From Polynucleobacter sp. MWH-UH35A (lineage in GTDB: Bacteria > Pseudomonadota > Gammaproteobacteria > Burkholderiales > Burkholderiaceae): a stretch of DNA of 64,000 nt. Shown here piece by piece: positions 50,829 to 59,364 of this stretch; position 1 is the first letter of the stretch, and each line of letters opens with the position of its first letter. The stretch is from the NCBI RefSeq assembly GCF_018687075.1, contig NZ_CP061285.1:558001-622000 (forward strand). Direction: 5' to 3'. The translations under genes and the position numbers were made by a program. The notes below the pieces were generated by a model. The model was given only the letters and a program-made list of their open reading frames with translations. It ran no database searches and had not been told where the DNA came from.

Positions 50829-51410
50829 TTGAAGAAATCTTTATTAGCTGGTTTGTTTGCGGCAGTGGGCATTACTTTTGCAAGTTCTGTATTTGCACAA
50901 CTTCCAACGAAGATGTTGCCTTTGGCAGCAGACGTTATCGTTTTGAGCGCAGCGGTTGATTCAGTTGACGCAAAGAAGCGTGTTGTTGTTTTGAAAGATG
51001 CAAATGGTAATTTGGTGCAGATGAATGTTGCTAAATCTGTGAATGATTTAGATAAGGTTAAAAAGGGCGACGTGTTCATGGTTGAGCATGCGCAAGCAGT
51101 TGCTGTTGGATTAACGGCTGCTGGTAAAGATCAAAAACCAGGTGTCTCTGGTGTGCGTTCTGTAGTAATCGCTGGCAAAGGTTCTGCTAAACCTTTTGAA
51201 GAGACAACAGAAACGGTATACGCAACTGTCAAGATTTCCACCATCGATCAAAAGACACGCATCGTTACTTTTGCAATGCCCAACGGTGAAAAGCAAAAAG
51301 TTAAAGTGGACCCATCCGTTCTTGGTCTTGAAAAGTTCAAGGCTGGTGACGACGTTATGGTTGAGTTCGTTGACGACACAGCTATTGGCTTTGTAATGCC
51401 GAAGAAGTAA
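50829..51410 (+). CDS. Exported protein with two internal repeats
   Basis: 193 residues from a TTG with AGGAG five bases upstream; the open frame extends 33 codons further but that part is not protein-like. The signal peptide KKSLLAGLFAAVGITFASSVFAQ follows directly. The mature chain holds two copies of one small beta domain. VDAKKRVVVLKDANGNLV...KVKKGDVFMVEHAQAVAVGL (about 40-95) is echoed by IDQKTRIVTFAMPNGEKQ...KFKAGDDVMVEFVDDTAIGF (about 135-190). Probably periplasmic, function unknown. A terminator follows. Confidence 0.7.
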   Translation: MKKSLLAGLFAAVGITFASSVFAQLPTKMLPLAADVIVLSAAVDSVDAKKRVVVLKDANGNLVQMNVAKSVNDLDKVKKGDVFMVEHAQAVAVGLTAAGKDQKPGVSGVRSVVIAGKGSAKPFEETTETVYATVKISTIDQKTRIVTFAMPNGEKQKVKVDPSVLGLEKFKAGDDVMVEFVDDTAIGFVMPKK

Positions 51411-51452
51411 ACATTAATCAGTAACTCAATGGCTGGGTAGTTCACCAGCAAC

Positions 51453-51479
51453 AAAAAAGCCCGCTATGCGGGCTTTTTT
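51453..51479. terminator. Bidirectional rho-independent terminator
   Basis: AAAAAAGCCCGC-TAT-GCGGGCTTTTTT: a 12-bp stem with tails on both sides, between the repeat-protein gene and the convergent Mop gene. Confidence 0.9.
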
Positions 51480-51510
51480 ACATCTAAATAAGGTGCAATG
51501 TGGTACCTGC

Positions 51511-51735
51511 TTAGGCGTCTTTGGCAATCATGACATCAGAAGCTTTGATTACTGCCCAGGCCTGATCTCCAACCTTTAGGTTGAGCTCATCAACCGCTTC
51601 ATTGGTGATAGAGGCTGTAACAATATGACCGCCGCCAATGTCGATCTTCACATGAGAGGTGGTCTGGCCCATTTTGAGTTCAACTACTTTACCGTTCAGA
51701 GTGTTGCGAGCACTAAGTTTGACTTTGAGTTCCAT
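51511..51735 (-). CDS. Molybdate/tungstate-binding protein (Mop, TOBE domain)
   Basis: 74 residues of a single TOBE/Mop domain: MELKVKLSARNTLNGKVVELKMG, TSHVKIDIGGGHIVTASIT, AWAVIKASDVMIAKD. Such molbindins assemble into hexamers that store molybdate or tungstate in the cytoplasm. It follows tupA by 29 bases on the same strand, so the two form an operon. AAGGAGAA precedes the ATG. Confidence 0.92.
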   Translation of the reverse strand: MELKVKLSARNTLNGKVVELKMGQTTSHVKIDIGGGHIVTASITNEAVDELNLKVGDQAWAVIKASDVMIAKDA

Positions 51736-51764
51736 GATTTCTCCTTGTTTGTATGGTTAGAATT

Positions 51765-52589
51765 TTACTTCTTCGCATTAGGAAAGAAGAGTTGCTCGCC
51801 ATCAATTTTGTAACTAGCAATCACATCTTGCCCATTCTTGGAAATTAGCCAATCAATGAATTCCTGACCTTGTGCTTTTTTCACATGAGGGAATTTTGCT
51901 GGATTGACCAACATTACACCGTATTGATTAAAGAGCTTCGGATCACCTTGTACCAAAATGACGAGATCACCACGATTCTTGAAGCTGAGCCAAGTGCCGC
52001 GGTCTGCCAAGATGTAGCCATTCATTGCTGATGCTGTATTAAGGGCAGGGCCCATGCCAGAACCAGTTTCCTTGTACCAGGCTGGCCCAGGTGAAACGGA
52101 GATTCCAGCACCTTTCCAGTAACGCAATTCTGCAGCATGCGTGCCGCTCTTATCACCGCGAGATATGAATGGCGCTTGCGCTGCAGAAATCTTTTGAAAT
52201 GCCGCTTGGATATCCTTGCCGCCACCGACTTTTGCCGGATCGGATTTGGGCCCAATCAAAATAAAGTCGTTGTACATCACTTCGTAGCGCTTGGTCGAAT
52301 AACCTTCTTCCACGAATTTTTCTTCGGCAGGTTTGTCATGAACAAATACGACATCTGCATCGCCACGACGACCAATATCTAATGCTTGGCCAGTACCGAC
52401 AGCAACAACCTTCACCTCAATGCCAGTCTTCATTTTAAAAATTGGCAGCATGTAATTAAAAAGGCCGGATTGTTCGGTGGAGGTGGTGGAGGACACCACA
52501 ATACTTTTTTCTTGGGCGTATAACTCAAACGATGTAATGGATAGGGCTGCTAGTGCCGTAAGGAATAGTTTGCGAATCATTTTTTTCAT
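51765..52589 (-). CDS. tupA: Tungstate ABC transporter substrate-binding protein
   Basis: 274 residues. A signal peptide ends at SFELYAQE. The sequence SIVVSSTTSTEQSGLFNYMLPIF is the TupA ligand-site signature (TTTS-like), followed by GTGQALDIGRRGDADVVFVHD. TupA binds tungstate with very high affinity. The matching permease and ATPase (tupBC) are not here but at 484-1888. It is divergent from a regulator gene and co-directional with Mop. Confidence 0.88.
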   Translation of the reverse strand: MKKMIRKLFLTALAALSITSFELYAQEKSIVVSSTTSTEQSGLFNYMLPIFKMKTGIEVKVVAVGTGQALDIGRRGDADVVFVHDKPAEEKFVEEGYSTKRYEVMYNDFILIGPKSDPAKVGGGKDIQAAFQKISAAQAPFISRGDKSGTHAAELRYWKGAGISVSPGPAWYKETGSGMGPALNTASAMNGYILADRGTWLSFKNRGDLVILVQGDPKLFNQYGVMLVNPAKFPHVKKAQGQEFIDWLISKNGQDVIASYKIDGEQLFFPNAKK

Positions 52590-52631
52590 GTCTGCACTCT
52601 AAGTAGTTGATTAAATGTCTATCATCGCATA

Positions 52632-52646
52632 CATTAATACTTAATG
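52632..52646. promoter_or_regulatory. Candidate operator between tupA and its divergent regulator
   Basis: CATTAA-TAC-TTAATG, a perfect 6-3-6 palindrome flanked by GCATA and TATGC (imperfectly symmetric). It lies in the 76-base gap between tupA and the HTH-PBP regulator gene, 20 bases before the regulator start. Position and symmetry suggest binding by that regulator. Confidence 0.45.
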
Positions 52647-52665
52647 AATATGCAAAAGATTACAT

Positions 52666-53688
52666 ATGCAAATTGAAGTGCGACCAACCCTAATTGTTAA
52701 GACCAAAGCTGAAGGAAAAACCTCGGTGGACCTCATTTGGCTTGCTCAGTTGCTCAAAGATATTGGTGGCGGCAGCTCTCTAGTAATTGCCAGCAAGAAA
52801 TCAGGTACTTCCTATAGGGGAGCCTGGGGAAAATTAAATCAGGTTGAAGATGAATTAGGTATGCCGCTGATTGTTCGGACAAAAGGTCATGGGTCTAAAT
52901 TGACTGAATTCGGTACATTTTTAATTCAGTTTATTGAAGACATGCAAGCGGGGTATCTGAAGTACGATGCCCAGTACCATGATCTTCTGGTAAAAGAGAT
53001 TCAGAAAATACAAAAGTCAGAAAGAATTCGTTGGAAATTTTTCTCCAGTAGTGATTCCATTATTCAAAAAGCAGCTGGAGAAATAAAAGGAGTTGAGCTC
53101 AAGATTGCGGGCTCAGGCGAATCTTTGGAGAAGCTTCTGAACAATGAGGCACACATTGCTGGATATCATGTTTCTGACCCTGGTAGTTCGAAGGCAATCT
53201 ATCAGCGCTTATCAAAAAATAATATTGAAATTTATCCCGTGATGAAACGCATCCAAGGATTGATTGTCAAAAAGGGAAATCCACTACATATTCGTTCGGT
53301 TGAGGATTTGATGGGCAAAAGGATTCGATTTATTAATCGACAGATTGGGTCCGGGACTCGATTGTTGTTGGATCAGCTTCTCATGGAGGAAGGGGTCGAT
53401 CCATTGGAAATTAACGGTTACTTGCATGAAGAGTTTACCCATTCAGCCGTCGCCAACGCCATACTCGCTGGCAAAGCTGATGTTGGTTTGGGGGTCAAGA
53501 ACATTGCTATCGAAAACGGCTTGGGTTTTGTGCCCTTAAGAGATGAAATTTTCTTTATTGCGATGCATAAAGAGATGGCAGCCCAATCAGTTTCATCTAA
53601 ATTGATACGCAAAATCCGAAGTTCTTCTGGAGAGACTCCAGGTTATAAGGCGGTTAGCTTAAATAGACAAATTCAGGAATGGCTGTAG
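52666..53688 (+). CDS. HTH regulator with periplasmic-binding-like domain (ModE/TunR-like)
   Basis: 340 residues. A ModE/LysR-type winged helix-turn-helix (TSYRGAWGKLNQVEDELGMPLIVRTKGHGSKLTEFG, about 47-85) is fused to a PBP-like domain (about 110-340; SGESLEKLLNNEAHIAGYHVSDP, FINRQIGSGTRLLLDQLL, ANAILAGKADVGLGVKN). Regulators of this layout sense metal oxyanions or molybdenum cofactor precursors. Its position between tupA and modA suggests it controls molybdate/tungstate uptake. Confidence 0.8.
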   Translation: MQIEVRPTLIVKTKAEGKTSVDLIWLAQLLKDIGGGSSLVIASKKSGTSYRGAWGKLNQVEDELGMPLIVRTKGHGSKLTEFGTFLIQFIEDMQAGYLKYDAQYHDLLVKEIQKIQKSERIRWKFFSSSDSIIQKAAGEIKGVELKIAGSGESLEKLLNNEAHIAGYHVSDPGSSKAIYQRLSKNNIEIYPVMKRIQGLIVKKGNPLHIRSVEDLMGKRIRFINRQIGSGTRLLLDQLLMEEGVDPLEINGYLHEEFTHSAVANAILAGKADVGLGVKNIAIENGLGFVPLRDEIFFIAMHKEMAAQSVSSKLIRKIRSSSGETPGYKAVSLNRQIQEWL

Positions 53689-53737
53689 TTTTCTTGAGGC
53701 TTTTATATAGCGCCGAATCTACTAGAATGGACTGCAT

Positions 53738-54493
53738 ATGATCATGCGACTCCTTGCCTTCTTTGCGACATTTTGGCTTTTTACTGCCAGTGCACTTGCA
53801 CAGGTATCGACTGTCGCGGTTGCCGCAAACATGAAGGATGCCTTTGCGGAAATCATGACCTCATTTAGATCTACAGGCAGGCCGGAGATGAGGGTGGTTT
53901 ATGGCTCCTCCGGCAACTTCACGACGCAGATTATGAATGGCGCTCCATTTAATTTGTTTATTTCTGCCGACGAGTATTTCCCAAGCGAGCTCTATAAAAA
54001 TGGCAAGACAGTAGATGAGGGCGTTATATATGCCATTGGTAAGTTAGCCATTATTACTAAATCCTCTTCGGGTATCGACTTACTGGACGGTAAAGCAGAT
54101 ATTGCAAAAGCGATTGCTAAGGCCAATAAGGTTGCGATTGCAAAACCTGAGCTTGCGCCCTATGGTAGGGCGGCAGTTCAGTATTTAAAAGCAGAAGGTC
54201 TTTGGGATCTTGCCAAAGATAAGTTGGTTTATGCCGATAATATTGGCGCCGCTACAGCCTACGTGGTGAGTGGTGCGGCTGATATTGGATTTACTGCTTT
54301 TTCTTTGGCAAAGTCACCAGAACTTGTAAAGCAAACCCGTTTCGTATTGGTGGATTCTAAGTTTTATGATCCCATTAAGCAGCGCATGGTTCTCATCAAA
54401 GGTGCGCCTCCAGAGGCGGTTGATTTGTATCGCTTCATGCAGGGGTCTCAGGCCAAAGCTATTCTGCAAAAATACGGTTACACCACTCCTTAG
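53738..54493 (+). CDS. modA: Molybdate ABC transporter substrate-binding protein
   Basis: 251 residues with a signal peptide ending ASALAQVS. ModA features are VAVAANMKDAFAEIMTSF, YGSSGNFTTQIMNGAPFNLFISADE, KVAIAKPELAPYGRAAVQYL and NIGAATAYVVSGAADIGFTA. It delivers molybdate. No modB or modC is adjacent, so it may use the TupBC pair at 484-1888 or genes outside the window. It follows the regulator gene by 49 bases. Confidence 0.88.
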   Translation: MIMRLLAFFATFWLFTASALAQVSTVAVAANMKDAFAEIMTSFRSTGRPEMRVVYGSSGNFTTQIMNGAPFNLFISADEYFPSELYKNGKTVDEGVIYAIGKLAIITKSSSGIDLLDGKADIAKAIAKANKVAIAKPELAPYGRAAVQYLKAEGLWDLAKDKLVYADNIGAATAYVVSGAADIGFTAFSLAKSPELVKQTRFVLVDSKFYDPIKQRMVLIKGAPPEAVDLYRFMQGSQAKAILQKYGYTTP

Positions 54494-54504
54494 ATCATTC
54501 CGGA

Positions 54505-55137
54505 TTACTTGGGTGCTCTCATGTATTGAAGCATTTCTTGTAAAGCTTCTTTGGGCGAATGGCGTAGTTGTGTAACAACCGCCTCGAAGTCCTCGGCAGG
54601 GCGATTCTGACTGAGCTTAAATTTTCCAACTAAGCTCTTGATATCGATCTCAATGCCGATAATGGCCTTGAGCATGGTTTGTACATATTCTTCGGGGGCG
54701 TCATCTAACTTCCATGTTGACTGATATGTAGGTTCGTGAATATCAGTCATTTGTGAAACGTGGCTTCTGAGCCATTGTGGGTCATCAATCAACTTGATGG
54801 TGCCTTCAGCATGCGCTACAGCATAGTTCCAAGTTGGAACTACTTTTCCACTCTCTTGCTTGGATGGGTACCAAGATGGCGTTACGTAAGCATTCGGTCC
54901 ATTAAATATTGCTGTAACAGAAGGATTGCCGCTACTCGCAAGTTTGGTTAGTGGATTCATCTTGGCGATATGACCGTATAGCTTGGTTCTATCTGCGCTC
55001 AACATCAATGGGAGGTGGTTCACTTCTAGATGACCGTCTATATTCCCCGCAATAATGGCAAGAGGGTATTCGGCAATCAATTGAGCCAGTATTGCAGGAT
55101 CTTCAACGAGAAAATGTTTTGGTAAGTACATAGTCAT
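54505..55137 (-). CDS. FMN-binding negative transcriptional regulator, PaiB family
   Basis: 210 residues: MYLPKHFLVEDPAILAQLIAEYPLAIIA, HLPLML, HIAKMNPLTKLA, TPSWYPSK and WNYAVAHAEGTIKLIDD are PaiB/YhdV hallmarks. The fold is an FMN-binding split barrel. In Bacillus it acts as a transcriptional regulator; in proteobacteria the role is not established. It ends 11 bases from modA and converges with it. Confidence 0.85.
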   Translation of the reverse strand: MTMYLPKHFLVEDPAILAQLIAEYPLAIIAGNIDGHLEVNHLPLMLSADRTKLYGHIAKMNPLTKLASSGNPSVTAIFNGPNAYVTPSWYPSKQESGKVVPTWNYAVAHAEGTIKLIDDPQWLRSHVSQMTDIHEPTYQSTWKLDDAPEEYVQTMLKAIIGIEIDIKSLVGKFKLSQNRPAEDFEAVVTQLRHSPKEALQEMLQYMRAPK

Positions 55138-55251
55138 TCAGATTATGGAATATGTGAATCAGTATGCATTAATCCACCTGTTTTTGTTTTGGATCAAGCC
55201 CCTAGGCCCTTAAATGCGGCATTATTCATGTTAAATCGCCCTTTAGACGAA

Positions 55252-55266
55252 TGATATTCATTCTCA
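55252..55266. promoter_or_regulatory. Candidate Fur box upstream of feoAB
   Basis: TGATATTCATTCTCA matches 12 of 14 defined positions of the 7-1-7 Fur consensus and lies 45 bases before the feoA start, where binding would repress ferrous iron uptake in iron-replete cells. Confidence 0.65.
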
Positions 55267-55311
55267 TTTGTCGTTATAATGACCCATACACAAGCTAAAA
55301 AAGCAGATTGA

Positions 55312-55557
55312 ATGAATTTGGACCAGGTCGACTTAGGCAGTCTTTATCGCGTCAGTGAAATCAATGCCCCCAAAGGCGCCCCTCAAATTAAGGGGCAGTT
55401 GGAGGATATTGGCTTTTTGCCTGGTGAGCAGGTAACGGTATTGCGCAAAGGTCTTTTGGGTAAAGGGCCTTATATGGTTCGCGTGGGTGCATCTACTTTT
55501 GCATTACGCCAATCTGAGGCGCGTCTGATTTTGGTTGAATCTGCAGCGCATGTCTGA
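55312..55557 (+). CDS. feoA: Ferrous iron transport protein A
   Basis: 81 residues of the SH3-like FeoA fold: LYRVSEINAPKGAPQIKGQLEDIGFLPGEQVTVL, then GPYMVRVGASTFALRQSEARLILV. It is the small cytoplasmic partner of FeoB. Its stop overlaps the feoB start (ATGTCTGA), so translation is coupled. A Fur box lies upstream. Confidence 0.9.
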   Translation: MNLDQVDLGSLYRVSEINAPKGAPQIKGQLEDIGFLPGEQVTVLRKGLLGKGPYMVRVGASTFALRQSEARLILVESAAHV

Positions 55558-57463
55558 AGCTAAAGTTCATTTTTATTCGAGTGATCCGCTCGTAGCCTTA
55601 TTGGGTAATCCCAATTGTGGCAAAACTGCTTTATTCAATTTATTGACTGGTAGTCGACAGAAGGTTGCCAACTATTCCGGTGTAACTGTTGAGCGCAAAG
55701 AAGGACGTCTATCCCTTGAGTCCGGTAAAAATATTCGCATTCTGGATTTGCCCGGCGCCTATAGTCTTTACCCTAGATCGCTTGATGAGCGTGTAACTTG
55801 CAATGTACTACTTGGAAGGGCTGAGGGCGAGAAGCGCCCAGATTTAGTTGTTTGCGTATTGAGCGCCATGAATCTGCGTCGCAATTTACGCTTAGTGCTT
55901 GCGGCAAAGCGCTTGGGTCTGCCTTGTATCGTTGTTCTCAATATGCTCGATATTGCCAAGCGACAGGGCTTGCAGATTGATACTGCTGCGCTATCGAATG
56001 AATTGGGTTTGCCAGCACTCACCAGCGTTGGCATTCAAGCAGATGGTGCCGATGAGATTAAGCGCTTTTTATCAAACTTGGACTGGCGCAATCTCAATGG
56101 CCTGCGCACTGGTACAAGCGACGCCACTCTGGAAAATGTGGCATCTCATATTGCCCATACTGAAACCGACAACATTCAAGTGCAAAGAATTTTGCAAAAC
56201 CTCAAGCTTGATCAAATCATTCCTGACCAGTTGAGCGATCGATTGGATGCGGTGTTGCTTCACCCAGTCTTTGGTCCTTTGATTTTGGTGGCGTTGCTCT
56301 TTTGCATCTTCCAAGCGGTATTTAGCTGGGCCACCGTACCCATGGATCTCATTAAGACAGCAGTCGAGTATTTAGGGGCGCAGATTGTGGAGCTGCTGCC
56401 AAATGGTTGGCTACGTAGTTTATTAATCAATGGCATTTTGGCAGGCTTAGGTGGCGTGGTGATTTTTTTGCCACAAATTTTGATTCTGTTCTTCTTTATC
56501 TTGTTGCTTGAAGAATCTGGCTACCTTCCAAGAGCAGCTTATTTGCTCGATCGGGTGATGGGATCCGTTGGACTCTCTGGTCGATCCTTTATTCCATTGC
56601 TGTCTAGTTTTGCTTGTGCTATTCCAGGCATCATGGCCACACGAAGTATTTCTAATGCGCGCGATCGCATGGTGACCATTTTGATTGCACCTATGATGAC
56701 CTGCTCTGCGCGTTTACCGGTCTACGCCTTATTAATCTCTGCATTCATTCCTGAGCAAAAGCTCTGGGCTGGTATTGATCTACAGGGCTTGGTGCTATTT
56801 TTGCTCTACCTTGCTGGAATATTGGGCGCGATGGCTGTAGCCTGGATTCTGAAGCGCTTTACTAGCGAGCAATTTAAGATGAATGCGCTCATGATGGAGT
56901 TGCCAAGTTATCACTTGCCACGCATAGGTAATTTAGCTATCAGCTTGTGGCAACGTGCAGAGATATTCCTGCGTCGTGTCGGTGGAATTATTTTGCTCAT
57001 GACCGTTGGTTTGTGGGCACTATCTAGTTTTCCATTTCCACCTGAAGGTGCGACAGGGTCGCCGATTCAATATAGTTTTGCTGGCATGATTGGACAAGCC
57101 CTCGCACACATCTTCTCGCCGATTGGCTTTAATTGGCAAATCAGTATTGCTTTAGTGCCAGGTATGGCCGCTCGTGAAGTTGTAGTCAGCTCACTGGCAA
57201 CGGTATATGCGCTTTCTAGTTCAAGCGTAGACGCAACAGAGGCATTGATCCCTTTAATTTCTAGTGGCTGGTCTTTGGCTACTGCATTGTCTTTGCTGGC
57301 CTGGTTTGTATTTGCACCACAGTGTTTATCGACTATCGCAGCGGTTAAGCGCGAGACAGGCGGATGGAAGATTCCAGTCATTATGCTTAGCTACTTATTT
57401 GGCTTAGCTTACTTGGCAGCCTTCATAACCTATCAGCTTGCTAGCGCCCTTGGATTGGCCTAA
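55550..57463 (+). CDS. feoB: Ferrous iron transporter B
   Basis: 637 residues from the ATG overlapping the feoA stop. The N-terminal G domain has G1 (GNPNCGKTALFN), G3 (DLPGAYSL) and G4 (NMLD). The membrane part carries the conserved SFACAIPGIMATR and PMMTCSARLPVY gate motifs. The protein is shorter than the 773-residue Escherichia coli FeoB, mainly in the spacer after the G domain. No feoC gene follows. It imports Fe2+ across the inner membrane. Confidence 0.93.
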   Translation: MSEAKVHFYSSDPLVALLGNPNCGKTALFNLLTGSRQKVANYSGVTVERKEGRLSLESGKNIRILDLPGAYSLYPRSLDERVTCNVLLGRAEGEKRPDLVVCVLSAMNLRRNLRLVLAAKRLGLPCIVVLNMLDIAKRQGLQIDTAALSNELGLPALTSVGIQADGADEIKRFLSNLDWRNLNGLRTGTSDATLENVASHIAHTETDNIQVQRILQNLKLDQIIPDQLSDRLDAVLLHPVFGPLILVALLFCIFQAVFSWATVPMDLIKTAVEYLGAQIVELLPNGWLRSLLINGILAGLGGVVIFLPQILILFFFILLLEESGYLPRAAYLLDRVMGSVGLSGRSFIPLLSSFACAIPGIMATRSISNARDRMVTILIAPMMTCSARLPVYALLISAFIPEQKLWAGIDLQGLVLFLLYLAGILGAMAVAWILKRFTSEQFKMNALMMELPSYHLPRIGNLAISLWQRAEIFLRRVGGIILLMTVGLWALSSFPFPPEGATGSPIQYSFAGMIGQALAHIFSPIGFNWQISIALVPGMAAREVVVSSLATVYALSSSSVDATEALIPLISSGWSLATALSLLAWFVFAPQCLSTIAAVKRETGGWKIPVIMLSYLFGLAYLAAFITYQLASALGLA

Positions 57464-57541
57464 TTGTTTTTGATCAACGCAGTGCAGATATCCTCAATTT
57501 GAGATACATTCTTAATCATTCATTCGTTAAGAGGTGTCCAG

Positions 57542-57934
57542 ATGCGCTTTAAGTCCTTTATCTCTTTGGTGTCATGTCTAGCAGCCGTATGCGGCTCAAG
57601 TCTAGCAATGGCCCAATCTGGCGAGAATACCTACAAACAAGTCTGCGCAAATTGCCACGCTACTGGCGTTCTCAATGCCCCAAAATTTGGCGACAAAGCC
57701 AAATGGAAGTCATTAATAGCTGAGGGTCAGGTAGAGTTGACAGGGCATGCTTATTTTGGCGTGCGAGGAATGCCGCCCAAAGGGGGCAGCCCCAACCTGA
57801 GTGTTGAGGGCTTTGCTAATGCTTTAGTTTATATGGTCAATAACTCGGGTGGAAATTGGAGTCCACCAGATGCTAAAACGCTAGCAGCTATCAATAACGA
57901 AGTTGAAGCACGCAAAGCGGGCCTGAAAAAGTAA
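57542..57934 (+). CDS. Cytochrome c5-type periplasmic cytochrome
   Basis: 130 residues with a signal peptide ending AMAQSG. The haem site is C35-x2-C38-H39 (VCANCHATG), and M80 or nearby in VRGMPPKGG is the likely axial Met. The short class I fold with GVRGMPPKG resembles cytochrome c5. It is a periplasmic electron carrier. AGAGGTG precedes the ATG. It converges on a Bug gene. Confidence 0.88.
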   Translation: MRFKSFISLVSCLAAVCGSSLAMAQSGENTYKQVCANCHATGVLNAPKFGDKAKWKSLIAEGQVELTGHAYFGVRGMPPKGGSPNLSVEGFANALVYMVNNSGGNWSPPDAKTLAAINNEVEARKAGLKK

Positions 57935-57939
57935 GCCTA

Positions 57940-58941
57940 TCAATCTGATTTGATATTGGCGTCCTTCACTACCTTGCCCCACATAGCTAATTCATTGTGA
58001 ATGCGCTTGGCAGATTCTGCTGGCGACAAAAAGTTTACATAGACACCAGCGGCTAACATGCGCTCTTGTACTTCAGGGCGTTGCAAGATGATCTTGATAT
58101 CTGCACTGAGTTTATCGATGATGGGTTTAGGTGTTCCTGCTGGAGCCAAAATACCAAACATACTCACCACGTCAAAGTTTGGCAAACCTGTAGCTTCAGT
58201 GACCGTGGGAACATCAGGTAGTTGACTAATGCGTTTAGCGGTAGTCACAGCAAGGGGCCTAAGCTGACCTGCTTGAATAAATTGCAAGGCTGCAGGCACT
58301 GTTTCAGACATGGTGAGCACTTGTCCGCCCACTAAATCAGTCATAGCGGGGCCGCTGCCTTTATAGGGAACGTGCAATAGATCTAAGCCAAGCTGATAGC
58401 GAAACATTTCCATGGCAAGTCGCTGTGGGGCACCAGCGCCTGACGAAGCAAATGTTAGCTTACCCGGATTTGCTTTGGCATAAGCGATGAACTCTTTCAT
58501 ATTCTTTACAGGGACTGATGGGTTCACCACAAAAACCAATGGCACAACTCCCACCACGTCAACTGGCGTGAAGTCTTTCTCCAAGTTGTATTTGATCTTA
58601 TCTTTATCAAGATTTGCATTAATGGAGTGCGATGTCAGCGCCCCCATTAACAGCGTGTAACCATCGGCTGGAGATTTAGCAACCATATCGGCGCCGATAT
58701 TGCCGCTATCCCCCGCACGGTTATCAGGTACGACCTGTTGATTTAGTGATTTGGAGAGTTCTTGCGCCATGATTCGCCCAATGACATCAGTGGCACCACC
58801 AGGCGGATAGGGTATTACCAATTTAATGGGCTTGTCTGGATAGTTTTTGATTGTGGCGCTATTGGTTTGGGCTAGCAAGGGCGCGCAAATGAAGCCAGTA
58901 CAAAGAAGTAGGCCAAGGCCTTTAATAATAGGTTGTCTCAT
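57940..58941 (-). CDS. Bug family (TctC) substrate-binding protein
   Basis: 333 residues. A signal peptide ends at PLLAQTNS. Hallmarks are YPDKPIKLVIPYPPGGATDVIGR, VPDNRAGDSGNIGADMVAKS, PADGYTLLMGALTSHS and YAKANPGKLTFASSGAG. It is a periplasmic carboxylate-type binding protein with no TctAB genes nearby. Confidence 0.88.
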   Translation of the reverse strand: MRQPIIKGLGLLLCTGFICAPLLAQTNSATIKNYPDKPIKLVIPYPPGGATDVIGRIMAQELSKSLNQQVVPDNRAGDSGNIGADMVAKSPADGYTLLMGALTSHSINANLDKDKIKYNLEKDFTPVDVVGVVPLVFVVNPSVPVKNMKEFIAYAKANPGKLTFASSGAGAPQRLAMEMFRYQLGLDLLHVPYKGSGPAMTDLVGGQVLTMSETVPAALQFIQAGQLRPLAVTTAKRISQLPDVPTVTEATGLPNFDVVSMFGILAPAGTPKPIIDKLSADIKIILQRPEVQERMLAAGVYVNFLSPAESAKRIHNELAMWGKVVKDANIKSD

Positions 58942-59047
58942 TTTGTATTTTTAATAGTGGGGTAAGAAGGGATTTTCTACTATCTACGGTATAAAAATTC
59001 ATGCGCTGCGTCAATGATTTCTAAATTTCCCTAACTACAATGGGCAA

Positions 59048-59329
59048 ATGACTTTAGAGCCACACCAAATTGAGATGATTGGTTATTGCGCTGCATTCTT
59101 GACCACCATAGCCTTTTTGCCCCAAGCAATTCAGTCTTGGCGTACCCGAGACCTTTCGGGGATTTCATTGGGGATGTACTCTTTGTTTACGGTGGGCGTG
59201 GGTTTGTGGTTAGTTTATGGCCTCATTATTGAAAAGTGGCCCCTCATACTGGCAAATGCGATGACCTTTGCTTTAGCGCTTAGTATTTTGTTGCTGAAAT
59301 TGCGTCATACTTCCAAGTATCAGAAATAA
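59048..59329 (+). CDS. SemiSWEET transporter
   Basis: 93 residues with three hydrophobic helices and the PQ-loop FLPQAIQSWRTRDLSGIS in helix 1, followed by GLWLVYGLIIEKWPLILANAMTF. This is one triple-helix bundle; two copies form a transporter. SemiSWEETs move sugars across the inner membrane by facilitated diffusion. It starts a unit with the FAA-hydrolase gene 35 bases downstream. Confidence 0.88.
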   Translation: MTLEPHQIEMIGYCAAFLTTIAFLPQAIQSWRTRDLSGISLGMYSLFTVGVGLWLVYGLIIEKWPLILANAMTFALALSILLLKLRHTSKYQK

Positions 59330-59364
59330 AACATGTATCCATCAAAATTCTTTGAAAGGTTTTT

